Source: Porphyromonadaceae bacterium
GTDB lineage: Bacteria; Bacteroidota; Bacteroidia; Bacteroidales; Dysgonomonadaceae
Assembly: GCA_022840285.1 (NCBI GenBank)
Contig: JALHIE010000023.1
Location: forward strand, 1-29,859
DNA: 29,859 nucleotides
Direction: 5' to 3'
Part shown: positions 24,610 through 29,859 of the stretch, in pieces
How positions within the stretch are numbered: the stretch's first letter is position 1
How the letters are laid out: each line of letters starts with the position of its first letter
The notes under the pieces: model-generated
What the model was told of the DNA's origin: nothing
The model's input: only the letters and a program-made list of their open reading frames with translations
The model's database searches: none
Translations under genes and position numbers: made by a program

Positions 24610-25212
24610 TCAGCGTTCGGTTTCCGGATCTGATGTTAATTTTCTTTTTTTGAGCAATTTTTTATATACCAGTCGCAATACAACCACCACAAAAACAACC
24701 AGGATAATGGCAACCAGAATGGGGGTGAACAGCGACAGGATTGAAAAACCGGTGGCGGCAACGCCTTCTCCGGTTGAAACGACAGGATTTCCTGTTCCGG
24801 CAGTGAATTTAGTCGATAGAAGACGGGTTATCGCACTTCCGCTTTGAATGGTGGCAGCTGCTCCCCCGCCAATGACAAACCCTACTATCCATTTCATCCA
24901 CTCGCTGTCGGAAGGGAAAACCGATGTCATCAACAGCGTGCCTGCTCCTACCGATAACGGCGTGGCAATGCTGTCCAGCAAGTTGTCAACAAAGGGGATA
25001 TAGTACGCCAATACTTCAACAACAGCTGCTACGCCAAAGCTTATCAATGCCGGAACAGAACCCATCCACGAAAAGCCCTCCCCCAACGGCAGGATCCCAA
25101 AATGCGACGCCAATCCGGCAACCAGAAGCGGTATGAAGACTCGGAATCCGGTACTGGCACTCAACCCTATACCGAGCGCCACGGCACTGATGGTTTCTAC
25201 GTTTAATTCCAT
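24610..25212 (-). CDS. DUF4126 family membrane protein
   Basis: A 200-residue protein with about five hydrophobic segments, matching the DUF4126 pattern: an N-terminal LGIGLSASTGFRVFIPLL, a middle YYIPFVDNLLDSIATPLSVGAG and a glycine/alanine-rich FVIGGGAAATIQSGSA. No function is established for the family. The C-terminal tail is basic (YKKLLKKRKL) and probably cytosolic. It stands alone; the last codons overlap a short tandem repeat of GTTCAGC at 24601-24614. Confidence 0.8.
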   Translation of the reverse strand: MELNVETISAVALGIGLSASTGFRVFIPLLVAGLASHFGILPLGEGFSWMGSVPALISFGVAAVVEVLAYYIPFVDNLLDSIATPLSVGAGTLLMTSVFPSDSEWMKWIVGFVIGGGAAATIQSGSAITRLLSTKFTAGTGNPVVSTGEGVAATGFSILSLFTPILVAIILVVFVVVVLRLVYKKLLKKRKLTSDPETER

Positions 25213-25285
25213 AGTTAAAAGAGGTGTTTTTAAAAGTTTTCCGTATGCTTAAAACGTTTTTTTGACTTATTAGGAATCTTTTGGT

Positions 25286-25570
25286 TTAAAATAATTCGGA
25301 ATGGTTGCCTATGCGAATTAATAAGATTTCCTTTTCAACCTCGTATTGTTCCCAAATGAGCAATAGATCGGGTAAAATGTGGCATTCCCAACATCCTTTG
25401 TAATTTCCCGAAAGTTTATGGGGGCGCATAGTTGTGGGAATTGCAGCTTTTCCGTCTTGAAACAATATTTTTAATGTGTTTTTGATTGCTTCAATTTTTT
25501 CCGGTTGGTTTGCAAACTTTTTGTAATCTTTTTTGAAGCGTGTGGAATATAAAAGAACATAGTTGTTCAT
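25286..25570 (-). CDS. YafQ-type toxin of a type II toxin-antitoxin system
   Basis: A 94-residue basic protein of the RelE/ParE superfamily, closest in pattern to YafQ, a ribosome-dependent mRNA interferase. TRFKKDYKKF near the N-terminus, HKLSGNYKGCWECHILPD and the C-terminal IGNHSELF are typical, including the conserved C-terminal histidine. Its start overlaps the antitoxin stop by four bases (25567-25570), the usual coupling that keeps antitoxin synthesis ahead. It is full length with no sign of inactivation. Confidence 0.85.
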   Translation of the reverse strand: MNNYVLLYSTRFKKDYKKFANQPEKIEAIKNTLKILFQDGKAAIPTTMRPHKLSGNYKGCWECHILPDLLLIWEQYEVEKEILLIRIGNHSELF

Positions 25571-25818
25571 TTTTCCAGGCTTGTAATCAAACTATCTATA
25601 TCGGTAAAACGAGGTGCTGACTTGCGTTCTTTGCGCGAATCTTCAATAGCAATCCTTGTTTCTTCATTAGGTTCTGAAAAATCGGATGCATAAGATAAAA
25701 GAGTTTCAACGTAATTATTAAAACTTCTGTTGTCTTTTTTTGCCAATCTGTTCAGATGCTCATAAAGATTACTGTTTAAACGTATAGAGGTAAGTTTTCG
25801 AGCATTTGTTGTATTCAT
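25567..25818 (-). CDS. Antitoxin partner of the YafQ-type toxin
   Basis: An 83-residue protein from the ATG at 25818; the frame is open up to 25860, but the extra residues come from an upstream stretch that contains the promoter box. The N-terminus, RKLTSIRLNSNLYEHLNRLA, fits a ribbon-helix-helix DNA-binding domain, and the C-terminal third (EDSRKERKSAPRF and onwards) would be the toxin-wrapping tail. It precedes and overlaps the toxin gene and probably autoregulates the pair. The family was inferred from size, position and fold pattern. Confidence 0.75.
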   Translation of the reverse strand: MNTTNARKLTSIRLNSNLYEHLNRLAKKDNRSFNNYVETLLSYASDFSEPNEETRIAIEDSRKERKSAPRFTDIDSLITSLEK

Positions 25819-25837
25819 ATCAATATCTTTTGTATTA

Positions 25838-25845
25838 CAAACGTA
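25838..25845 (-). promoter_or_regulatory. Promoter -7 box of the toxin-antitoxin pair
   Basis: On the minus strand 25845-25838 reads TACGTTTG, matching TAnnTTTG, 20 bases upstream of the antitoxin ATG. Confidence 0.45.
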
Positions 25846-25878
25846 GCGTTTTTTTTGCAAATAACGTGCAAGAAATTG

Positions 25879-26220
25879 TTAATTTGTATGTTTTGGCTTC
25901 ACACCACATGCGTCTCCCGTGGGCTCATCATCTGTGCGGTGCCAGATATCCTTGAACCCTTCGGGGTTTCGCCGGAATTTTGCCAGGATATACGAACACG
26001 ACGGAATGACTTTATATCCGTTTTTGCGGGCATACTTTACCAGTTCATCAAACAGTTTTCCGGCAATTCCCTGCCCTTCCAGTTCGGGCCTTACCCCAGT
26101 GTGATAAGCGTTTAAAAGATTGTTTTTCACTTCAAAGTCGAGCTCGGCAACCTGCCTGCCTTCTTTCTCGATAAAAAAACTTCCTGTGCCGTTGTCGTTG
26201 CTTTTAAATTGTATATCCAT
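25879..26220 (-). CDS. Small GNAT-fold N-acetyltransferase
   Basis: A 113-residue cytosolic protein of the short GNAT group (YjdJ-like). AELDFEVKNNLLNAYHTGV is the central strand region, RPELEGQGIAGKLFDELV is the acetyl-CoA pyrophosphate loop (Q/RxxGxG/A type), and the following KNGYKVIPSCSYILAKFRR is typical of this subgroup. The C-terminal 20 residues (from about 94) look like a disordered tail. Its substrate is unknown. It lies 34 bases beyond the toxin-antitoxin promoter and is transcribed the same way, but a separate unit is likely. Confidence 0.82.
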   Translation of the reverse strand: MDIQFKSNDNGTGSFFIEKEGRQVAELDFEVKNNLLNAYHTGVRPELEGQGIAGKLFDELVKYARKNGYKVIPSCSYILAKFRRNPEGFKDIWHRTDDEPTGDACGVKPKHTN

Positions 26221-26525
26221 ATTTTTTAATCATTAATTTAAGTTTCGCAAGCTTTTCTGTTTGGCATTAACACTCGATTCCCGCTGCTTTTGCGACTCAT
26301 TTGCCGCTTGCTTGCTAAAAGAAAAGAACTCGCTTACACTCAAACAGCTTTTCTTTTTTAACGCAAGGCAGCGCGGGATGTGTTCCCGCAAAACAGCTGA
26401 ATATCTCGTTGTTAGTGCACAAGGCCTGATAACTAATGCTTGCTAAAGTTGAATCATTAATTTCAGGTATAACAATTGCTTCGCCAATGAGTTCAAAAAA
26501 TTCATGCCAATTGCGGTCAAATGGT
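26221..26525. other. Non-coding gap with two hairpins
   Basis: No gene is supported here; a 61-codon open frame at 26261-26446 does not look like protein. The gap contains the TTAAGTTTCGC motif (26238-26248). A hairpin of perfect 10-bp arms AAAAGAAAAG (26317-26326) and CTTTTCTTTT (26348-26357) is followed by more T. A compact hairpin GCGGGA-TGTGT-TCCCGC lies at 26373-26389. The second could be a terminator-like or regulatory stem, but it lacks a clear T tract and no gene ends nearby. Confidence 0.4.
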
Positions 26526-26533
26526 TATCTTTG
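26526..26533 (+). promoter_or_regulatory. Promoter -7 box of the broken esterase gene
   Basis: TATCTTTG matches TAnnTTTG and lies 24 bases before the ATG at 26558, so the pseudogene may still be transcribed. Confidence 0.45.
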
Positions 26534-26557
26534 GAAAAAATTTATTCACACACGATC

Positions 26558-27330
26558 ATGATAAAACGCTTTTCATTCAGCAGCCTGTTTTTAATAGGCT
26601 TATCAGCAGTGCTCTACGCTTCAAAAGTAGATACGGTCAATGTCTTCAGCCCTTCTATGCAAAAAGAAATCAAAACGGTGGTAATCATTCCCGATGCTTA
26701 TTCGCAAGAAACGGAATTTCCGGTTCTTTATTTGTTACACGGTTACAGTGACAATTACGGTGGGTGGGTTAACAAAGTGCCTGCGGTGAAAGAGTTGGCC
26801 GATTGGCACAATATGATTATCGTTTGTCCCGATGGAGCTTACGGGAGCTGGTATTTCGACAGTCCCGTGGATCCTGCATTTAAGTTTGAAACTTTTGTAT
26901 CGAAAGAATTGGTGGATTGGGTGGACAAGAACTACAAGACCGTCCGAAAACGCGAAGGACGCGCCATTACCGGATTAAGTATTTTCCCAACAACTGGGAT
27001 CTGGCAAAACGGTTGGGCACGCAACGTGAAAACCCCGGTAACTGGGAGAAGAACACCGTAATGAATCAGTTGCATTTGCTTACGCCCAACTCCTCCAGAA
27101 TAATAATCGATTGCGGTTCCGGTGATTTCTTTTACGAAGTAAACGTCAGGTTACATCAGGAACTTCTTTACCGGAATATACCCCACGATTTTATCTCGCG
27201 CCCCGGTGTGCATAACTGGGAATATTGGGCAAACGCCATAAAATACCAGGCGTTGTTTTTCAACGATTATTTTGATGCGGGGAAGGCATCATCTTCTCCA
27301 TCTGCGAATACGCATCGTGAAAGAAGATGA
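26558..27330 (+). pseudogene. Broken exported esterase (esterase D / feruloyl esterase-like)
   Basis: Two frames make one protein. The first (26558 to about 26980) has a signal peptide, then VVIIPDAYSQETEFPVLYLLHGYSDNYGGW (read as two adjoining blocks) with the oxyanion-hole HG, and CPDGAYGSWYFDSP, ending AITGLS. The second (about 26980-27330) continues YFPNNWDLAKRLGT, then IIIDCGSGDFFYEVN with the triad Asp and PGVHNWEYWANAIKY with the triad His. Missing between them is the GLSMGG-type nucleophile elbow beyond its first Ser, plus about 30 residues in typical relatives, with a change of frame. The first frame runs on out of frame to a stop at 27061. The product cannot have a working active site. 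The 3' end overlaps the convergent MBL gene by 71 bases. Confidence 0.82.
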
Positions 27331-28069
27331 GCGTCGCGCTTTGGGCCTTAGCCTCGTCCAGAAAACGTTTTTTCTCTTCCATGGCCAGTGCGGCGTTGTT
27401 GTCGTAGGCCGATAACCAGCCGAGCGGCAGATGTGCCGAAGTAGGGACAACATCTGCGGGGAAAACGATTTTTTCTCCCTCGTTATCGAAGAAGAGGACT
27501 ATCTGTCCGGGTGTATGTCCATCGTAGAGCTTGAGGGTTACGTTTTCACAGAGCGGTTGTTCCGATTCTATCAGCCGGAGTTGTCCTGCCTCGAAGACAG
27601 GTTCAATGTTTTCCTGGAAAAACGAAGCCGCTTCGTAAAGCATCGGTTTTCTGTAATTATCCCATTGCGCCCGACTCAGCCAGTAAGTGGCCCGGGGAAA
27701 AGCAGGGACAACCTCCTGTTTCCCGTTAAAAACCGTTCCTCCGCCGCAGTGATCAAAATGGAGGTGGGTAAGTACAACATCGGTTACTTCGTCAGGCGAA
27801 TAGCCGATTTTTCCGATTTCGGTTCTCAGATCTTTCAAATTGTGCGGCTGGTAGAACTTCAGCTTGTTCAATTGCTTGTCGCCAGCCCCACAATCTACCA
27901 GTATTTTATGTCGGTCGGTTTCAATGAAGAGGCATCGCATTGCCATCAGGCACATGTTGTTATGGTTGCTTGGATACCGTTTGTGCCAGTATTTTTTGGG
28001 TATGGGCCCAAACATGGCACCGCCATCTGCCCAGAAATAACCTGTCTCAATTATGTGGAAATTTGCCAT
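27260..28069 (-). CDS. Metallo-beta-lactamase-fold hydrolase
   Basis: A 269-residue protein from the ATG at 28069 (MANFHIIETGYFWADGG); the frame is open to a TTG at 28090, but that codon lies in the promoter box. THLHFDHCGG gives the metal ligands His102, His104, Asp106 and His107, followed by DGHTPGQ, FPADVVPT and FFHDA, the usual later ligands. The layout resembles quorum-quenching lactonases and related MBL hydrolases, but the substrate is not evident. It is unlike the shorter MBL protein at 10058-10771. It is divergent from rfbD with back-to-back promoters, and its 3' end runs 71 bases into the broken esterase gene. Confidence 0.85.
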   Translation of the reverse strand: MANFHIIETGYFWADGGAMFGPIPKKYWHKRYPSNHNNMCLMAMRCLFIETDRHKILVDCGAGDKQLNKLKFYQPHNLKDLRTEIGKIGYSPDEVTDVVLTHLHFDHCGGGTVFNGKQEVVPAFPRATYWLSRAQWDNYRKPMLYEAASFFQENIEPVFEAGQLRLIESEQPLCENVTLKLYDGHTPGQIVLFFDNEGEKIVFPADVVPTSAHLPLGWLSAYDNNAALAMEEKKRFLDEAKAQSATLIFFHDAYSQMEKMMPSPHQNNR

Positions 28070-28077
28070 TTTCGTAG

Positions 28078-28095
28078 TACTTTTGTGCAAAAGTA
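28078..28095. promoter_or_regulatory. Facing -7 boxes shared by rfbD and the MBL gene
   Basis: TACTTTTG-TG-CAAAAGTA is an 8-bp inverted repeat with a 2-base spacer. Each arm is a TAnnTTTG box: the left arm for rightward transcription to rfbD (ATG 28110), the right arm for leftward transcription to the MBL gene (ATG 28069). The two start sites would fall inside each other's box, so only one direction can fire at a time. Confidence 0.5.
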
Positions 28096-28109
28096 AAAAG
28101 AAAAGTGTA

Positions 28110-29048
28110 ATGGCTATCTACACAGGATCAAATAAACATCTTGGGGGAACGGAAACCGTCACCCGGAAACAGACCGTCTTTTACGGACTGGTTCAAAAAA
28201 ACGTTTTGGTCACCGGAGCAAATGGACAACTGGGACAAGAACTGAAACAACTGGCGGAAAAAACAAATTCCCCCTTCCGGTTTATCTATACCGACGCGGA
28301 TGTGCTGGATATTACCGATGCGGGGCAAGTACAGCACTTTGTATCGGAATACTCCATTGAGTACGTCATCAACTGTGCAGCCTATACGGCTGTGGATAAG
28401 GCTGAAGCCGATGAGGAAGTGGCGTACGGGATCAATTGCACCGGTGCGGAAAACCTGGCCAGGTCGGGTGCAAAAATAATTCATATCTCTACCGATTATG
28501 TGTTCGACGGCACGGCAGACACTCCCTATAAAGAGGACGCCTCCACGAATCCGCTGTCAGTTTACGGAAAGTCGAAACTGAAGGGCGAAGAGGCGATTCG
28601 GGAGTTTGCCGAAGAGTGGATCATAATCCGTACTTCGTGGCTCTATTCCGAATTTGGAAACAATTTTGTGAAGACAATGCTCCGCCTCATGAATGAGCGC
28701 GATAAGCTAAACGTCGTTGCCGACCAATACGGAACACCTACCTACGCTGCCGATCTGGCAGAGATGATCCTGGTCATCCTGGAAGGGGAGGAGTGGAAAT
28801 CGGGCGTTTATCATTTTTCCAACCTGGGGGAAACCACCTGGTTCGGGTTTGCCGAAAAAATAAAAGAGTTGGCTGCCGTAGGCCGTTGCCGGTTAGATCC
28901 CGTTCCTGCCTGCGAATACAAAACAGCCGCTGTACGCCCAATGTACAGCGTATTGGATAAATCAAAAATTCAATCGGCTTTCCGTGTCGTTATTCCGCAA
29001 TGGGAGAACGGGCTGGAAAGATGCATTGAAAAGCTTAAAAACAGATGA
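28110..29048 (+). CDS. rfbD: dTDP-4-dehydrorhamnose reductase
   Basis: A 312-residue SDR enzyme that makes dTDP-L-rhamnose from dTDP-4-keto-L-rhamnose for cell-surface polysaccharide. VLVTGANGQLGQE (32-44) is the nucleotide-binding motif, NCAAYTAVDKAE is characteristic of RfbD, STDYVFDG and YGKSK supply the catalytic Ser/Thr, Tyr and Lys, and RTSWLYSEFGNNFVKTM and ADQYGTPTYAADLA are family motifs. The start at 28110 follows a promoter box, but it gives about 28 residues before the motif that normally starts near residue 4-8; no closer ATG, GTG or TTG exists in frame. The other rml genes are not in this window. Its stop overlaps the prfC start by four bases (ATGA), so the two are translationally coupled. 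Confidence 0.9.
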   Translation: MAIYTGSNKHLGGTETVTRKQTVFYGLVQKNVLVTGANGQLGQELKQLAEKTNSPFRFIYTDADVLDITDAGQVQHFVSEYSIEYVINCAAYTAVDKAEADEEVAYGINCTGAENLARSGAKIIHISTDYVFDGTADTPYKEDASTNPLSVYGKSKLKGEEAIREFAEEWIIIRTSWLYSEFGNNFVKTMLRLMNERDKLNVVADQYGTPTYAADLAEMILVILEGEEWKSGVYHFSNLGETTWFGFAEKIKELAAVGRCRLDPVPACEYKTAAVRPMYSVLDKSKIQSAFRVVIPQWENGLERCIEKLKNR

Positions 29049-29859
29049 CATTAGAACAAGAGATTCAACGCCGGCGAACGTTTGCCATCATCAGCCATCC
29101 CGACGCGGGAAAAACCACATTAACGGAGAAACTGTTGCTTTTTGGCGGGGCCATACACGTGGCGGGAGCTGTAAAATCAAACAAGATAAAAAAAACCGCC
29201 ACATCCGACTGGATGGAGATCGAAAGGCAACGCGGGATTTCCGTGGCCACTTCCGTGATGGGGTTTGAGTACGGCAATTATAAAATCAATATTCTCGACA
29301 CACCCGGGCACCAGGATTTCGCAGAAGACACCTATCGTACACTGACGGCTGTGGACAGCGTAATTGTGGTGGTAGATATTGCCAAGGGCGTGGAAACACA
29401 AACCCGCAAGCTGATGGAGGTGTGCCGTATGCGTCATACGCCGGTGATGATCTTTGTGAACAAGCTTGACCGTGAGGGAAAAGATCCGTTCGAGATCCTG
29501 GATGAACTGGAAGAAGAGCTCCAGGTGGGGGTACGGCCATTGAGCTGGCCGATCGATATGGGTGAACGTTTCAAAGGAGTGTATAACCTCTACCGGAACA
29601 GCCTCGATTTGTATCAGCCGAGTAAGCAAATTGTTACGGAATCGGTGCACCTGGATATTCAATCGCCTGAAGTAGAGAGGCGTATAGGGGAAAAGCTGTC
29701 GGAGAAGTTGCGAAACGATGTGGAACTTATTTCGGAAGTGTATCCCGGATTTAACCGGGAAGAGTACCTTGCCGGGAAACTGGCACCTGTCTTCTTTGGT
29801 TCGGCCCTCAACAATTTCGGAGTAAAAGAGCTGCTCGACTGTTTTGTGGAGATTGCTCC
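29045..29859 (+). CDS. prfC: Peptide chain release factor 3, cut by the window end
   Basis: The first 271 codons of RF3, the GTPase that recycles RF1 and RF2 from the ribosome after termination; the full protein is about 525 residues. The P-loop is SHPDAGKTT (17-25), followed by the switch region RQRGISVATSVMGFEY, DTPGHQDFAEDTYR (G3) and NKLDREGKDP (G4). The RF3-specific AGAVKSNKIKKTATSDWMEI separates it from EF-G and LepA. It starts inside the last codons of rfbD. There is no in-frame stop before base 29859, so the gene continues outside the window. Confidence 0.95.
   Translation, partial: MTLEQEIQRRRTFAIISHPDAGKTTLTEKLLLFGGAIHVAGAVKSNKIKKTATSDWMEIERQRGISVATSVMGFEYGNYKINILDTPGHQDFAEDTYRTLTAVDSVIVVVDIAKGVETQTRKLMEVCRMRHTPVMIFVNKLDREGKDPFEILDELEEELQVGVRPLSWPIDMGERFKGVYNLYRNSLDLYQPSKQIVTESVHLDIQSPEVERRIGEKLSEKLRNDVELISEVYPGFNREEYLAGKLAPVFFGSALNNFGVKELLDCFVEIA

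Noticed and set aside
24601..24614. Tandem GTTCAGC heptamer next to the DUF4126 stop
   Set aside because: Only two full copies plus a partial third; too short to claim a variable-number repeat or regulatory role.
27431..28096. 221-codon open frame on the plus strand
   Set aside because: Antisense to the MBL hydrolase with all metal ligands; no independent evidence of coding.

Overview
The window looks like a chromosomal segment from a member of the Bacteroidota, most likely order Bacteroidales near Porphyromonadaceae/Dysgonomonadaceae. The evidence is the set of protein families (GH92 alpha-mannosidases, a FucP-like MFS sugar permease, meso-diaminopimelate dehydrogenase, flavo-diiron protein, a prfC/rfbD pair) and repeated matches to the Bacteroidota promoter box TAnnTTTG just upstream of genes. 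The family-level placement is an inference. No rRNA, tRNA, CRISPR or prophage was seen.

Layout. (1) 1-2653: an orphan promoter, a short C-terminal gene remnant, and a leftward exported GH92 alpha-mannosidase. (2) 2877-3249: remains of a purple acid phosphatase. (3) 3354-10032: a rightward five-gene operon-like run encoding a GmhA-type sugar-phosphate isomerase, a HldE-like sugar kinase fused to a HAD phosphatase, a conserved protein of unknown function, an AGE-type sugar 2-epimerase and a sodium/solute symporter. (4) 14264-10058: a leftward run of MFS sugar permease, GH92 lipoprotein and metallo-beta-lactamase-fold hydrolase, with a divergent AraC-family regulator at 14504. (5) 15359-15691: an IS4-type transposase remnant. 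(6) 18212-15692: a leftward pair, an ADP-ribosylglycohydrolase-like lipoprotein and a ribokinase, with a divergent LacI-type regulator whose 3' end carries a deletion and frameshift. (7) 19482-24584: rightward genes ddh, lgt, flavo-diiron protein, nagB and an alkaline phosphatase. (8) 24610-28069: leftward DUF4126 protein, a YafQ-type toxin-antitoxin pair and a GNAT acetyltransferase, then a rightward broken esterase and a leftward MBL hydrolase. (9) 28110-29859: rfbD and prfC, the latter cut by the window end.

How the genes fit together. Regions 1 to 4 form a carbohydrate locus. The two GH92 enzymes would release mannose from alpha-mannosides outside the cytoplasm, and the two permeases would import sugars. 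The isomerase plus kinase-phosphatase fusion matches, step for step, the conversion of sedoheptulose 7-phosphate to D-glycero-D-manno-heptose 1-phosphate, but no nucleotidyltransferase is present. An unassigned protein, an epimerase and a transporter sit in that gene's place. This operon is the best candidate here for an undescribed pathway.

A second theme is decay. Four genes (the remnant at 240, the acid phosphatase, the lacI-type regulator and the esterase) have lost internal sequence, mostly with a change of frame, and an IS is reduced to its N-terminal part. Lgt shows the opposite event, a 21-bp in-frame tandem duplication. Either the region is undergoing deletion, or some junctions are assembly errors; reads would tell.
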